This document shows, in pieces, positions 16,637-26,684 of a stretch of 64,000 bases of DNA. The translations under genes and the position numbers were made by a program. Within the stretch, counting starts at the first letter, position 1. Each line of letters opens with the position of its first letter. The DNA is taken from assembly GCA_019638525.1 (NCBI GenBank), contig JAHBTO010000007.1, positions 39,759-103,758 on the forward strand. Direction: 5' to 3'. This DNA is from Ferruginibacter sp. (lineage in GTDB: Bacteria > Bacteroidota > Bacteroidia > Chitinophagales > Chitinophagaceae). A model generated the notes under the pieces. It was not told the origin of the DNA and searched no databases. It saw nothing but the letters and a program-made list of their open reading frames with translations.

Positions 16637-17749
16637 ATGCAACAATATAGTCAGGTAAAGGCCATGCTGGCAATTACCAAAGCAAGCCTCAAAGCTATTT
16701 TCAGAAGTCCGTCGGCAGTAGCATTTAGTTTTGTTTTTCCTTTTGTTTTTATCCTTGTATTTGGTTTTATTGGTAACAATGGCAGGGCACCGGTTTTTAA
16801 AATTGTGATAGATAAAAGCAGTGATACTGCCAATGCATTTTATGATTCGCTCAAGGCAAGTTCAAATATTAAAATTGTGTCTTTTGCTAATAATGATGAG
16901 CTGCACGACAATATCATAAAAGGGAAAATTGCCGGCATTTTAAAAATATCCAAATCGCAAAGTAGTAATCATGAATACAGTTATACCTTAAAAAGTTCAA
17001 ACGCAAGTGGTGATAAATGGCCGCAGTTATTGCCTGTACTCAATGCCATTGCTAACAAGATAAGTGATGTTAAATATGAAAATCGCCCCACTTATGCTGT
17101 GGCTGATTTTAATTACCAGCGTGATATTGAAACCGTGAGGGAATACAAGACCATCGATTTTATCCTTCCCGGGCAATTGGGCTTTTCATTATTAAGTTCA
17201 GGTGTTTTTGGTGTTGCATTCATGTTTTTCAACCTGAGGAATACTTTGGTTCTTAAAAGGTTTTTTGCCACACCTATAAGCCGCACTTATATTGTTTTGG
17301 GCGAAGCGTTAAGCCGGGTATTGTTTCAGTTACTTACGGCAATTGTTATTATCATTGCTGGCCGCTACTTGTTTGGTTTTACTTTGGTAAAAGGTTTTGT
17401 TACAGTTATTAATATGATGGTGCTTAGTTTTATCGGCTTATTGGTATTTATGGGCCTGGGTTTTATTGTTAGCGGACTGGCAAAGAATGAAAGCACTATT
17501 CCGCCTTTTGCCAACCTGCTTACTTTACCACAATTTTTATTGGGCGGCACTTTTTTTTCTGTAGATGTTTTTCCTAAATGGCTGCAGCCAATTTCAAACG
17601 CAATGCCGCTTACGCATTTAAATACAGCGCTTCGCAGCGTGGCTTTTGAGGGCCAAAATTTATGGCAGGTGCGTACAGAAATTGGTATTTTACTATTATG
17701 GGGCATTGCAGTTTATTTTGTTGCAATAAAAGTTTTTAAATGGGAGTAG
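16637..17749 (+). CDS. ABC-2 type transporter permease without partner ATPase
   Basis: A 370-residue permease of the ABC-2 family: one N-terminal membrane segment (AVAFSFVFPFVFILVFGF), a large extracytoplasmic domain of about 140 residues, then five membrane segments with the characteristic LPGQLGFSLLSSGVFG and a conserved NLLTLPQFLLGGTFF stretch. Such permeases export drugs, lipids or polysaccharides together with an ATP-binding protein. No ATPase gene is adjacent on either side; the downstream neighbour, four bases away, is an SRPBCC protein. The ATPase must be encoded elsewhere or shared. It diverges from the toxin-antitoxin promoter, with only about 55 bases between. The start could alternatively be the Met at codon 10. 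Confidence 0.85.
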   Translation: MQQYSQVKAMLAITKASLKAIFRSPSAVAFSFVFPFVFILVFGFIGNNGRAPVFKIVIDKSSDTANAFYDSLKASSNIKIVSFANNDELHDNIIKGKIAGILKISKSQSSNHEYSYTLKSSNASGDKWPQLLPVLNAIANKISDVKYENRPTYAVADFNYQRDIETVREYKTIDFILPGQLGFSLLSSGVFGVAFMFFNLRNTLVLKRFFATPISRTYIVLGEALSRVLFQLLTAIVIIIAGRYLFGFTLVKGFVTVINMMVLSFIGLLVFMGLGFIVSGLAKNESTIPPFANLLTLPQFLLGGTFFSVDVFPKWLQPISNAMPLTHLNTALRSVAFEGQNLWQVRTEIGILLLWGIAVYFVAIKVFKWE

Positions 17750-17752
17750 CTT

Positions 17753-18286
17753 ATGAATAAAAAGTTGATAAAAGGATTTTTTATTGTGTTAGCAGTGTTA
17801 TTCATAATCATAACATTATTTTCATTGTTTATACCATCAAAACTGATGGTAACAAAAGCTGTTGTTATTAATGCAACTGCTGAAAAAGTGTATACGCAAA
17901 TTAATAACCTGCAAAATTGGAAACACTGGCAGCCTGTATTCATGCACGATTCAGCCTCAATAAAATTTATTACAGATACAAATGGTATGAGTAATGAATG
18001 TGAATGGGGTGATGATGATTCTAAAAACAGGCTTATCATAACTGGTAAAAAAGAAAATACAGTTTTTATTACTTTAAAACGTGATGGTGAAAATGATGTG
18101 CTTAATACCATCAAGGTATTACCATTAGCCAATTCAATGCAGGTACAGGCTGAGTGGAATGTACTTATTAAACTGAAATGGTACCCATGGGAAAAATTTT
18201 ATGGCATTTTTATGGAGAAACTTACCGGCCACGGTTACGAGGAAGCATTAAACAGTTTAAAAAAATATGTTGAAGAAAATCAGTAG
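17753..18286 (+). CDS. SRPBCC-fold protein with N-terminal membrane anchor
   Basis: A 177-residue protein with one N-terminal membrane helix (GFFIVLAVLFIIITLFSLF) followed by a START/Bet v1-like SRPBCC domain: VTKAVVINATAEKVYTQINN and LQNWKHWQPVF are the typical first strand-helix of polyketide-cyclase-like members. Such domains bind hydrophobic ligands; the ligand here is unknown. It starts three bases after the ABC-2 permease stop, so the two are translated from one message and may act together at the membrane. Its 3' end overlaps the convergent anmK gene by seven bases. Confidence 0.8.
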   Translation: MNKKLIKGFFIVLAVLFIIITLFSLFIPSKLMVTKAVVINATAEKVYTQINNLQNWKHWQPVFMHDSASIKFITDTNGMSNECEWGDDDSKNRLIITGKKENTVFITLKRDGENDVLNTIKVLPLANSMQVQAEWNVLIKLKWYPWEKFYGIFMEKLTGHGYEEALNSLKKYVEENQ

Positions 18287-19479
18287 GGGAAACTTATTTT
18301 TCCCATGCTTACCGGGATGATTTGCTTTGCCTGATTTTTAAAAACAAGATGATTGCCTGCCACACATTCATTGGCAAGCAATGCAAATAGTATGGCTTCT
18401 TTTGCATCTGGATTTATACCGGTACTTGCAGTGCTGTTGAAAATATATCCCGGCAATTGTATTTTTAGGTTATCCATCAATTTGGGATTGTGTATGCCAC
18501 CACCACTTATAAAAATCTTTACACCTTTTTTTTCTTTTACACAAATACCAATGGCTGCAGCAATGGTATCGGCTGTAAACTTATTAAGTGTGGCCATGGT
18601 ATCGGCAACAGGTAAATTTATGGTGCCAGTTTTCATTTTTGCATTTTGCAAATAAGCAAGGTTAAAAAGTTCGGGGCCGGTTGTTTTAGGGAAGTTAATA
18701 TTAAAGAAAGCTGCTGACTTCAATTCATTAAGCAATTCAATATTAACCAAACCTGTATTTGCTACTGCTGCATTTTCGTCGTAAAATTTACCTGGAAATT
18801 GTTCCTGCATATATGCATCCATAATACAGTTGCCGGGGCCTGTATCTGTACAAATCATTTTGCCTTCTTCATGACCAGGCAGGTATGTGAAATTTGCAAT
18901 GCCTCCTATGTTAAGTAATACCCTTTCTTCGCCTTGCTTTCTAAAAAGTAAATAATCGCCATAACCTGCCAGTGGTGCGCCTTCGCCGCCGGCAGCTATA
19001 TTTTTTTGCCTGAAATCGCTAATGCAGATAACACCTGTAGCAACTGCCAGGTGATCGCCATCGCCAATTTGTAATGTAGCATTACCAAAATCCCGTAGCT
19101 TATGTAAACTTGCCGGTGCATGATAGATGCTTTGCCCGTGGCTTGCAATCAAATCAACCGAATCTTTGTTAATATTCCATTTGCGTAAACATTGATTAAT
19201 TATGCCTGCATGTTGCAGTGCAATCCAGGAGTTTAGCAAAGTAAGTTTTTCAAGGTTAACTTCTTTTTTGCTGAAAACCGATCTTACTTCTTTTTTAAAA
19301 TGATTCGTATAAGCAATACTATCAAATTGCAGAAGTTCCAATTTGGTTTCTATGCCGCTACCGCTAATGTTACATAAGGCAATATCTAATCCATCCAGCG
19401 AAGTACCGCTCATTAAACCGATTATAGTACGTTGTGGCTTACCGGCAATGTTATATAAGAGTTGGATATTGCTGTTCAT
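18280..19479 (-). CDS. anmK: Anhydro-N-acetylmuramic acid kinase
   Basis: AnmK opens and phosphorylates 1,6-anhydroMurNAc, released from peptidoglycan turnover, to give MurNAc-6-phosphate. The 399 residues begin the domain with TIIGLMSGTSLDGLDIALC, the diagnostic ATP-phosphate loop; further family motifs are LIASHGQSIYH, LQIGDGDHLAVATGV, VLLNIGGIANFTYLPG, CTDTGPGNCIMD and the C-terminal FISGGGIHNPKLM. Its product is the substrate of MurQ, encoded 22 kb away (41.6 kb) in this window. It precedes no recycling gene locally; the upstream neighbour queG ends one base before its start. Confident. Confidence 0.96.
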   Translation of the reverse strand: MNSNIQLLYNIAGKPQRTIIGLMSGTSLDGLDIALCNISGSGIETKLELLQFDSIAYTNHFKKEVRSVFSKKEVNLEKLTLLNSWIALQHAGIINQCLRKWNINKDSVDLIASHGQSIYHAPASLHKLRDFGNATLQIGDGDHLAVATGVICISDFRQKNIAAGGEGAPLAGYGDYLLFRKQGEERVLLNIGGIANFTYLPGHEEGKMICTDTGPGNCIMDAYMQEQFPGKFYDENAAVANTGLVNIELLNELKSAAFFNINFPKTTGPELFNLAYLQNAKMKTGTINLPVADTMATLNKFTADTIAAAIGICVKEKKGVKIFISGGGIHNPKLMDNLKIQLPGYIFNSTASTGINPDAKEAILFALLANECVAGNHLVFKNQAKQIIPVSMGKISFPY

Positions 19480-19480
19480 C

Positions 19481-20410
19481 TTATTCTTTTATAAATTCCA
19501 GGTTGCGTTTTATCCCTTCAAACTTACTTCTTTTTAATGGTGAGTTTTTAAATATCGTTTTGAAAGATTCTTCAGTAAGTTCTTCCCAATCCTGCAAGGA
19601 AAAATTAAGCACTTGGGGTATTGCTTTAAAAGCTGTTTCACTATTGGGTTTCGAAAAACGGTTCCAGGGGCATACATCCTGGCATACATCACAACCAAAC
19701 ATCCAGTTTTCAAATTTTCCTTTCATAGCACCGGGTATCAGCGCATCTTTTAGTTCGATGGTGAAATACGATATACATTTACTTCCATCTATAACTTTAT
19801 CGGGTAAAATGGCATCGGTGGGGCAATTATCAATACACCTGGTACAGGTGCCACAATAATCTTTCACAATTTCATTTTCATAATTTAATTCCAGGTCAAC
19901 AATCAATGTAGCTATAAAAAAAAATGAGCCGTTTTGTTTGTTGATAAGATTTCCATTTTTGCCAATCCATCCTATACCGCATTTTTGTGCCCAGGCTCTT
20001 TCTAAAACGGGTGCGCTATCAACAAAACCACGGCCTTGTATTTCTCCAACCTGTTCTTTTAGCTGATGTAAAAATAATTTTAGTTTGGTTCTTATCACTT
20101 CATGATAATCTTTACCAAAAGCATATTTTGAAATTTTAGGAGCATTTAATTGTTGTTGATCTGTAGTAAAATAATTATAGAGTAATGTAATTACAGATTT
20201 TGCACCGGGTACAAGTTTTGATGGATCTATCCTGAGGTCGAAATAATTTTCCATGTATTGCATACTGCCATGCATATTTTTATTTAGCCATTGTTCCAGT
20301 CTTTTTGCATCTTCATCTAAAACTCCGGCTTTGGCAATGCCGCAGTAATCAAACCCTAGCTGTAAGGCTAATGATTTGATGTAACCTGTATTTTTTTCAA
20401 TATGGGTCAT
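19481..20410 (-). CDS. queG: Epoxyqueuosine reductase
   Basis: QueG reduces epoxyqueuosine to queuosine at tRNA position 34, using cobalamin and two [4Fe-4S] clusters. The 309-residue protein has the N-terminal cobalamin-binding domain ([21 protein letters not shown]), an [16 protein letters not shown] motif that is diagnostic, and the ferredoxin-like cluster ligands [16 protein letters not shown] and [13 protein letters not shown]. It shares a four-base overlap with the preceding small membrane-protein gene and is followed one base later by anmK, so all three are probably in one transcript without a shared pathway. Confidence 0.95.
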   Translation of the reverse strand: MTHIEKNTGYIKSLALQLGFDYCGIAKAGVLDEDAKRLEQWLNKNMHGSMQYMENYFDLRIDPSKLVPGAKSVITLLYNYFTTDQQQLNAPKISKYAFGKDYHEVIRTKLKLFLHQLKEQVGEIQGRGFVDSAPVLERAWAQKCGIGWIGKNGNLINKQNGSFFFIATLIVDLELNYENEIVKDYCGTCTRCIDNCPTDAILPDKVIDGSKCISYFTIELKDALIPGAMKGKFENWMFGCDVCQDVCPWNRFSKPNSETAFKAIPQVLNFSLQDWEELTEESFKTIFKNSPLKRSKFEGIKRNLEFIKE

Positions 20411-20772
20411 TCGCCGGTATCTGAATCTTCAAGATGAAGTTTATGAAAAAAACGATGTGCAATGGGGGCAATCAAAATTCCGATGGTACTTATAAAAGCA
20501 ACACCGCTGAATAAAGCATATATCGATGCAAAAACTTTTGCAGTATTTGTTAACTTAATACTACTGTCAATCATGGGTCCCATGCCACTTAATATCATAG
20601 ATGCATTTAACAGGCTATCGTACCAGTCCAGTTGTGGTATAGTTAATTTATACCCCAACACTCCAATTAGTAAACAAATGGCCATGATGACTAATCCAAC
20701 TACAGCATTTCTCCAAAGCCTTTTATAAAATACGGCAACCGGCGCTAATTTTCCTTTTTTATGAGCAGGCAT
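20407..20772 (-). CDS. Small membrane protein of unknown function
   Basis: A 121-residue protein with a basic N terminus ([11 protein letters not shown]) and three hydrophobic segments (about residues 23-45, 55-68 and 82-103), ending in a short acidic cytoplasmic tail. I do not recognise a family. The stop overlaps the queG start by four bases (translational coupling), and the gene is preceded by a 64-base gap from a putative outer-membrane protein. Nothing in the sequence indicates a function. Confidence 0.7.
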   Translation of the reverse strand: MPAHKKGKLAPVAVFYKRLWRNAVVGLVIMAICLLIGVLGYKLTIPQLDWYDSLLNASMILSGMGPMIDSSIKLTNTAKVFASIYALFSGVAFISTIGILIAPIAHRFFHKLHLEDSDTGE

Positions 20773-20836
20773 AATTTATTTTATATAAAAATACAAAGCC
20801 CTGCAGTAAATGCAGGGCAAAATTTATAAATGCTAA

Positions 20837-21643
20837 TTAAAAATTTATATCATAGCCCAAAGTGCCAATAAGTTCAAAATAACCAAAACTGTGCCTTGCC
20901 CGTATGCCTTTTATTGCATTGCTATTGCTTAATGCATTCAGGTATTTTACATAACCCGATTTGCCGGTAAACTCAAAGAAAATTTTTTTTAGTGGATAAA
21001 GCCTTATGCCTGCTTCGGCGCTAATATTATATCCGGCAATATGAAAGTCGTTGTTAAGCCTGTCGCCTTGCCAGGTAAAATCTGTACGGGGTATATTAAT
21101 GCCGGCGCCTGCTTTCCAAACAAAACTAAGCAAGGGGCTTTTGCTGTGCATTTTCATTACCAGGTTTTGTTGCTGCACATAATTAAAATGAAGCCAGTTT
21201 GCGCCATCGGTATGTTCAAAATGAAGAAAAGTTTGTGGGTTCAGTGTACTGTCGCCATTAACAGCCACACCATTAATGTTTCCGGTAACTTTTACTGTTT
21301 GCCAATCGGTAACAATATATTTAGCATGGTCAAAATTCAATTCAATAGCCCTTGAGTGTTTCCTGTTTAGGTAAAACCCTATGCGGTAATTGTATTGTGG
21401 TATCGAAACATCAAGCGGTTCTTTATAAATGGCATCCATATCGGGCCTGTCCATTGCTTTTGCATGGTGCAATGTAAAATTGTTGCCATTGGGCATTGTA
21501 AAATGAATATTGCTTTTAGTGTACCATTCGGTATTATAGCCCCATTGAATATACATGCCCGATAACGACCTGCGTTTTTTTTGTGCATTTACAGATAGGG
21601 TAATTAGGCCTAATGCAGTAAGGGTAATGGCTTTTTTAATCAT
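20837..21643 (-). CDS. Outer-membrane beta-barrel-like exported protein
   Basis: A 268-residue protein with a signal peptide (MIKKAITLTALGLITLSVNA, cleavage before Q). The mature part has alternating hydrophobic strands, with many aromatic residues and a C-terminal strand ending LIGTLGYDINF, which suggests a small outer-membrane beta barrel. No named family recognised. It is the first gene of the minus-strand run towards queG and diverges from clpB. Confidence 0.6.
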   Translation of the reverse strand: MIKKAITLTALGLITLSVNAQKKRRSLSGMYIQWGYNTEWYTKSNIHFTMPNGNNFTLHHAKAMDRPDMDAIYKEPLDVSIPQYNYRIGFYLNRKHSRAIELNFDHAKYIVTDWQTVKVTGNINGVAVNGDSTLNPQTFLHFEHTDGANWLHFNYVQQQNLVMKMHSKSPLLSFVWKAGAGINIPRTDFTWQGDRLNNDFHIAGYNISAEAGIRLYPLKKIFFEFTGKSGYVKYLNALSNSNAIKGIRARHSFGYFELIGTLGYDINF

Positions 21644-21803
21644 AAAAATGGTTAGGGCAACAAAATTACATAAACCTGCAACATTTACATATAAATTATA
21701 TTAAGACTGCATATGCGGCAGAACTGGTAAATGTAAAATGCCATAATAACCTGTATATCCCTTTGGTTTAAGTTTTGTAATTAAAAATGTAAATTTTAAA
21801 ATA

Positions 21804-24428
21804 ATGAGTTTACAAAACTTAACAATAAAATCGCAGGAGGTGCTACAGCAGGCGCAACAAATTGCATATAATGCTGCCAGTGCCAATATTGAAACAGAAC
21901 ATATTCTTAAAGCATTACTCAATGACAAGGATTCGCCTGTTGAGTACTTACTTAAAAGAAATGCAGTAAATGTTTCTTATGTAGATGATAAATTGGATGC
22001 TGCCATGGCAAAATTGCCAAAAGTTTCAGGCAGAGAGCCTGCCCAATCATTAAGCCGTGATGCAAATAATGTATTATTAAGGGCTACTGCTACCTTAAAA
22101 ACTTTCCAGGATGAGTTTGTAAGTGTTGAACATTTACTGCTTGCATTGCTTCAGGGTAATGATAACACTTCAAAAATTTTAAAAGATGCAGGCCTTACCG
22201 AAAAAGGGCTGGTTGCAGCTATTAAGGATTTAAAAAAAGGGTCAACCGTTTCATCTCAAACTTCCGAAACACAGTTTAATGCTTTAAACAAGTATGCAAA
22301 AAACTTGATAGAGTTGGCAAGAGCCGGGAAATTGGATCCGGTTATTGGAAGGGATGAAGAGATAAGAAGAACTTTGCATATCCTTAGCAGGAGAAGTAAA
22401 AACAATCCAATTTTAGTGGGCGAACCCGGTGTGGGTAAAACTGCTATTGCCGAAGGCCTTGCTATGCGAATTGTAAATGGCGATGTACCGGAAAATTTAA
22501 AATCAAAAATTATATATGCACTTGATATGGGCTTGCTAATTGCCGGCGCCAAATATAAAGGTGAATTTGAAGAACGATTAAAATCGGTGGTTAAAGAAGT
22601 AACCGCAAGCGATGGGCAAATTATTCTTTTTATAGATGAAATACATACCCTTGTGGGTGCAGGTGGAGGCGATGGCGCTATGGATGCTGCAAATATTTTA
22701 AAACCTGCATTGGCAAGAGGAGAACTAAGGGCGATAGGTGCTACCACATTAAACGAATACCAGAAATTTTTTGAAAAAGACAAAGCACTTGAACGCCGTT
22801 TTCAAAAAGTGATGATTGATGAACCATCAGTAGAAGATACAGTATCAATTTTACGTGGATTAAAAGACCGGTACGAAACTTACCATCATGTTTTAATAAA
22901 AGACGAAGCCATTATTGCGGCTGTTGAATTATCTAATAGATACATCACCGACCGTTTTTTGCCTGATAAGGCCATTGATCTTATTGATGAAAGTGCAGCC
23001 AAATTAAGGCTTGAGATGAACAGTATGCCCGAAGAGTTGGATGAACTGGAAAGAAAAATCCGTCAACTGGAAATAGAGCGTGAAGCCATTAAAAGAGAAA
23101 ATGATGAACAAAAATTAAAACAACTTAATACCGATATATCAAACCTGTCAGTTGAAAGAGATACGTTTAAAGCTAAATGGCAACAAGAGAAAGAGGTTGT
23201 TGAAAAAATTCAAAATGCTAAAGTTGAAATTGAAAACTTAAAACTGGCTGCAGATAAAGCCGAGCGTGAAGGCGATTATGGAAAAGTGGCTGAAATACGC
23301 TATGGTAAAATTAAAGAACAGGAAAAAATTGTGGCCGATTCAACTTCTCAACTATTAGATAATTCCGAAAAAAGACTTTTAAAAGAAGAGGTTGATGCAG
23401 AAGATATTGCCGAAAATGTAGCAAAAGCTACCGGTATTCCTTTAACGAAAATGATGCAAAGCGAAAAGGTTAAGTTATTGCTTTTAGAGGATGAACTGCA
23501 TAAAAGAGTAGTAGGGCAGCAGGAAGCTATTGAAGCGGTATCGGATGCTATAAGGCGTAGCAGGGCCGGCCTGCACGATCCCAAAAAGCCAATCGGTTCA
23601 TTTATTTTCCTGGGAACAACAGGTGTGGGCAAAACCGAACTGGCAAAGGCGCTTGCCGACTACCTTTTTGACGATGACAGTATGATGACAAGGATTGATA
23701 TGAGTGAATACCAGGAAAAACATACCGTGAGCCGGCTTATTGGCGCTCCTCCAGGTTATGTGGGTTACGATGAAGGCGGACAATTAACAGAAGCAGTTAG
23801 GCGCAAACCATACAGCGTAATATTGCTAGATGAAATTGAGAAAGCACATCCTGACGTTTTTAACGTACTTTTGCAGGTATTGGATGATGGCAGGCTAACA
23901 GATAATAAGGGTCGTATTGTAAATTTTAAAAATACGATTATTATTATGACCAGTAATATGGGTAGCCAAATCATACAGGAGAACTTTGAAAATATAACAG
24001 AAGAGAATAAGGATGAAGTGGTATCGAGAACCAAAATGGAAGTGATGGCCCTTTTAAAACAAACCATCAGGCCCGAATTCCTGAATCGTATTGATGAAGT
24101 AATCATGTTTCAACCTTTACTGAAGGAAGAGATTAAGGGCATCATCAAATTACAGTTAGAAAGTTTAAAAAACCTAGTTGCCGAAAACGGTATCAACTTA
24201 CAGTTTAGCGAATATGTGTTAGATTTTTTAGCCGAAAACGGGTTCGACCCACAATTTGGAGCCAGGCCGCTTAAGCGCCTGATTCAAAAAGAAATCATCA
24301 ACCAGCTTAGTAAAAAGATACTGGCAAATGATATTGATAAAACAAGGCCTGTATTAGTTGATGTATTTGATGGTACAGTAGTTTTTAGAAATGAAATTGT
24401 AAAAGAGAAAGAAAAAAAAGTAAAATAA
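21804..24428 (+). CDS. clpB: ATP-dependent disaggregase chaperone ClpB
   Basis: ClpB extracts polypeptides from aggregates together with DnaK. The 874-residue length is standard. Domains in order: N-terminal Clp repeat (about residues 1-145), AAA1 with Walker [16 protein letters not shown] near residue 207 and Walker [16 protein letters not shown], the coiled-coil middle domain (about 400-530, rich in E/K/Q), AAA2 with Walker [16 protein letters not shown] near residue 607, and the C-terminal D2 small domain ([16 protein letters not shown]). No IGF/IGL ClpP-binding loop is apparent, consistent with ClpB and not ClpA/C. No heat-shock operator (CIRCE) was seen upstream. Confidence 0.97.
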   Translation: MSLQNLTIKSQEVLQQAQQIAYNAASANIETEHILKALLNDKDSPVEYLLKRNAVNVSYVDDKLDAAMAKLPKVSGREPAQSLSRDANNVLLRATATLKTFQDEFVSVEHLLLALLQGNDNTSKILKDAGLTEKGLVAAIKDLKKGSTVSSQTSETQFNALNKYAKNLIELARAGKLDPVIGRDEEIRRTLHILSRRSKNNPILVGEPGVGKTAIAEGLAMRIVNGDVPENLKSKIIYALDMGLLIAGAKYKGEFEERLKSVVKEVTASDGQIILFIDEIHTLVGAGGGDGAMDAANILKPALARGELRAIGATTLNEYQKFFEKDKALERRFQKVMIDEPSVEDTVSILRGLKDRYETYHHVLIKDEAIIAAVELSNRYITDRFLPDKAIDLIDESAAKLRLEMNSMPEELDELERKIRQLEIEREAIKRENDEQKLKQLNTDISNLSVERDTFKAKWQQEKEVVEKIQNAKVEIENLKLAADKAEREGDYGKVAEIRYGKIKEQEKIVADSTSQLLDNSEKRLLKEEVDAEDIAENVAKATGIPLTKMMQSEKVKLLLLEDELHKRVVGQQEAIEAVSDAIRRSRAGLHDPKKPIGSFIFLGTTGVGKTELAKALADYLFDDDSMMTRIDMSEYQEKHTVSRLIGAPPGYVGYDEGGQLTEAVRRKPYSVILLDEIEKAHPDVFNVLLQVLDDGRLTDNKGRIVNFKNTIIIMTSNMGSQIIQENFENITEENKDEVVSRTKMEVMALLKQTIRPEFLNRIDEVIMFQPLLKEEIKGIIKLQLESLKNLVAENGINLQFSEYVLDFLAENGFDPQFGARPLKRLIQKEIINQLSKKILANDIDKTRPVLVDVFDGTVVFRNEIVKEKEKKVK

Positions 24429-24479
24429 ACAATTCAATTGTTGAGTTGTTATAGTTAAACAGGTAAAAAAAGAACAGGT

Positions 24480-25052
24480 ATGGCAACTAAAGTAAAAGAT
24501 GTAGCAGAGGTTATTCCTCCGCAAGATGTATATGTTGGAAATCCGCATGCACCGGTAACGCTGATGGAATTTGGAGAATACGAAAGCGAAGACTGTGCTA
24601 AAGCAAACGAAGTGGTGAAAAAACTGTTAGATGAGTTTGATGGTAAAATTAGGTTCCAGTTCCGTCATTTTCCTTTAACCAAGATACACCAACGATCGAT
24701 GAAAGCTGGTGAAGCCGCCGTAGCTGCATCGCAGGTAGGTAAATTTTGGGAAATGCACAATATAATGTTCGAAAACCGCCGGCAGTTGGGCACCACCAGT
24801 TTAAAACTATACAGCAAGGAAGCCGGTGTAGAAAATAAGCATTTTCTTGATGATCTAATTAACTCAACCTATGGTTGGCAGGTACGTAACGATTTAAATG
24901 AAGGTATTGAAAAAGGTGTAAGGGAAGTACCGGCATTTTTTGTAAACGGACAAAAAGTAACCGGTAAACCTACATTTGAAAACTTAAGCAAAGACATTGT
25001 ATCGGCGCTAAAGAAAACAAAGAAAAAATCACCGACAAAACAAAGAGCCTAA
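24480..25052 (+). CDS. DsbA-family thioredoxin-like protein with degenerate active site
   Basis: A 190-residue cytoplasmic-looking protein (no signal peptide) of the DsbA/thioredoxin-fold family, most like the thioredoxin domain fused to some NhaA antiporters: NPHAPVTLMEFGEYES, the RFQFRHFPLTKIH segment, the GKFWEMHNIMFEN helix and the cis-Pro region VREVPAFFVNGQKV. The canonical CPxC active site is replaced by S36-E-D-C39, so the nucleophilic first cysteine is missing. It cannot therefore catalyse normal disulfide exchange, though C39 might serve in another reaction. It lies 51 bases after clpB, followed by a strong terminator, so it is probably co-induced with clpB. Confidence 0.85.
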   Translation: MATKVKDVAEVIPPQDVYVGNPHAPVTLMEFGEYESEDCAKANEVVKKLLDEFDGKIRFQFRHFPLTKIHQRSMKAGEAAVAASQVGKFWEMHNIMFENRRQLGTTSLKLYSKEAGVENKHFLDDLINSTYGWQVRNDLNEGIEKGVREVPAFFVNGQKVTGKPTFENLSKDIVSALKKTKKKSPTKQRA

Positions 25053-25060
25053 TTAAACTT

Positions 25061-25091
25061 AAAAGCCCCTTAAAAAAACAGGGGCTTTTTT
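25061..25091 (+). terminator. Rho-independent terminator after the clpB unit
   Basis: AAAAGCCCC (25061-25069) pairs with GGGGCTTTT (25081-25089) and a T run continues to 25091. It closes the clpB and DsbA-like transcript nine bases after the stop codon. Confidence 0.85.
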
Positions 25092-25252
25092 GTGTTTAAT
25101 TTGATTTGTCTCGTTTGGATTTGGTATTATCGATATGCAACTATAGACAATTCATCAGCCTAATTTAGTACTTAAGATTAAAAATAGCATTCGGTTGAGC
25201 ATTTAACATAAAGCCTAGATATAGCTGATACCATGTTTATGGTTCGTTGTTT

Positions 25253-25675
25253 CTATTCAACAAGCTTTTTTAATCCGGCTACTACAATCGCCCAATTCTC
25301 TACAGAATGTTTGGCTTTTTCTTCATCATAATTGGATTGTGTAATGGTGAGTTCTGTTCCTGCTTCAATGGATTTTACTTCGTAAGTAACCAAAAGATAA
25401 TTTTCGGGCTTGTCTTCCAAGCCACTCCAACTACTTAAATAGCTATAAGAAAGTTTATTGTTTGGTATAAACTCTAAAACTTTTCCTTTGTCAATATATT
25501 TTGTTCCTTCATAATCTCCCGTCCATAAAATGGAACTACCAATTTTCCAATCTGTTTCCTGACTTGAACCAAAGAAATATTGTTTTATAATTTCTGCATT
25601 TGTCAACGCTTCCCACACTTTTTCTACTGATGCGTTAATGGTTGTTTTGTAGGTGCTTAAGTTACCTGTTACCAT
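25253..25675 (-). CDS. SRPBCC domain protein, AHSA1 family
   Basis: A 140-residue activator-of-Hsp90-ATPase-like SRPBCC protein: TTINASVEKVWEALTNAEIIKQYFFG at the start is the family hallmark (two segments of the first strand and helix), followed by WKIGSSILWTGDYEG and the LTITQSNYD strand. Members bind small hydrophobic ligands and many are of unknown role. It lies two bases downstream of the CrtO-like membrane-protein gene on the same strand, so the pair is cotranscribed. The pair is separated from the clpB terminator by about 160 bases without a gene. Confidence 0.85.
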   Translation of the reverse strand: MVTGNLSTYKTTINASVEKVWEALTNAEIIKQYFFGSSQETDWKIGSSILWTGDYEGTKYIDKGKVLEFIPNNKLSYSYLSSWSGLEDKPENYLLVTYEVKSIEAGTELTITQSNYDEEKAKHSVENWAIVVAGLKKLVE

Positions 25676-25677
25676 AT

Positions 25678-26205
25678 TTAATTTTGTTTTATTGTTAAGT
25701 TGTTGTTACTGGCAATTTTCAAAATACGCAGTTTATTATATTGCTGTAAAAGTAATGAAGCTACATTATACGGAATGTTAGCAAGAAACATTAAAAATCC
25801 TAAAAGAATTATCCCTTGTGTAAATGCGTATATAGACGAAAGCATAAAGAAAACAAAACACATCCAATGAAAACGTTCATTCATAGCAATAGTACTGAGA
25901 TACTGTGTGGCTTGCCGTGCATCTTTTATCATCCTGCTACTTTTATTAAACCAATTAGCCCAACGTCCGTCTTGTACAAACTGTTGTATAAATTTAACTC
26001 CCCATTTTTCATATTGCCTACGGTTTTGGAAAAAGTTAAGGTTTTCAATTATTTTTTTGGGAAGAAAAGCCACAAGAAAAGCAATTATTAAAAAGATATA
26101 CCACCATATATCAAGCCCATGTTTATACCAATACCACACTATAGGGGTAAAACATAATCCCGTCCAAAAGATGTTTAGTATTTGATTGACAAGTTGTTTC
26201 TTCAT
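25678..26205 (-). CDS. CrtO-family-like membrane protein (acyltransferase-like)
   Basis: A 175-residue integral membrane protein with three or four hydrophobic segments. The C-terminal part (NERFHWMCFVFFMLSS, then NIPYNVASLLLQQYNKLRIL) resembles glycosyl-4,4'-diaponeurosporenoate acyltransferase CrtO-family proteins, which attach a fatty acid to a glycosylated carotenoid; the His in the HW motif and the YN...QRYN-like block are the shared features. That similarity is from memory and moderate, so acyltransferase activity should not be assumed. No carotenoid genes are adjacent. Paired two bases upstream of an AHSA1 protein. Confidence 0.6.
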   Translation of the reverse strand: MKKQLVNQILNIFWTGLCFTPIVWYWYKHGLDIWWYIFLIIAFLVAFLPKKIIENLNFFQNRRQYEKWGVKFIQQFVQDGRWANWFNKSSRMIKDARQATQYLSTIAMNERFHWMCFVFFMLSSIYAFTQGIILLGFLMFLANIPYNVASLLLQQYNKLRILKIASNNNLTIKQN

Positions 26206-26270
26206 TCTGAGTTTATCTCTTGATAGTAGTATTGTTGCTTTACAATAACCACTAGCAAAAATATTCGCAT

Positions 26271-26684
26271 TTATTCACCATCAACTATTTCGCCATAATC
26301 AATCAACAGTTCTTCACCTTTCTTAATATCTCTTATTGCTTCAAAAAACTCTCCTTCATTTATCGAAATAATGTTAGGAGTATCAGAATGATTAAGAAAA
26401 TTAACCAGGTCCATCTTTTTAAAGCCATAATCCGGTACAAAATAATCACGCTCATCATACAGGCAATAGTTTTCTATCAAAGCTTTTGCATGTGCAGGCA
26501 GTGCTGCTACTTCATTTTTTGAAATATTAATCCATTTTTCTTCATCGTTTGGTTTAGTAAACATGCTACGGCAGCCTTTTGGTATATCTTGTATAGCAAA
26601 TACACCAATGCCTTCAATGGGCGAAGGCCTAATCATCACCCAGGTATTTGCAGTTAGCTCTTTTAGCAGTTCATCTTTTGTCAT
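26271..26684 (-). CDS. SET-domain protein (putative protein-lysine methyltransferase)
   Basis: A compact 137-residue SET domain without accessory domains. The key blocks are IRPSPIEGIGVFAIQDIPKG (start of SET), NFLNHSDTPN, which corresponds to the NHSxxPN cofactor-site motif, and IKKGEELLIDYGE, which matches GEELxxDY. These form the S-adenosylmethionine and lysine sites, so activity is plausible. The bacterial substrates of such proteins are mostly unknown. The stop codon of the upstream lysoplasmalogenase gene overlaps its start by four bases, and an HU-fold protein gene lies further upstream in the same direction. Confidence 0.88.
   Translation of the reverse strand: MTKDELLKELTANTWVMIRPSPIEGIGVFAIQDIPKGCRSMFTKPNDEEKWINISKNEVAALPAHAKALIENYCLYDERDYFVPDYGFKKMDLVNFLNHSDTPNIISINEGEFFEAIRDIKKGEELLIDYGEIVDGE

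Noticed and set aside
25053..26270. Recent mobile island around the AHSA1/CrtO-like genes
   Set aside because: No transposase, integrase, direct repeats or tRNA border; composition resembles the neighbours by eye.
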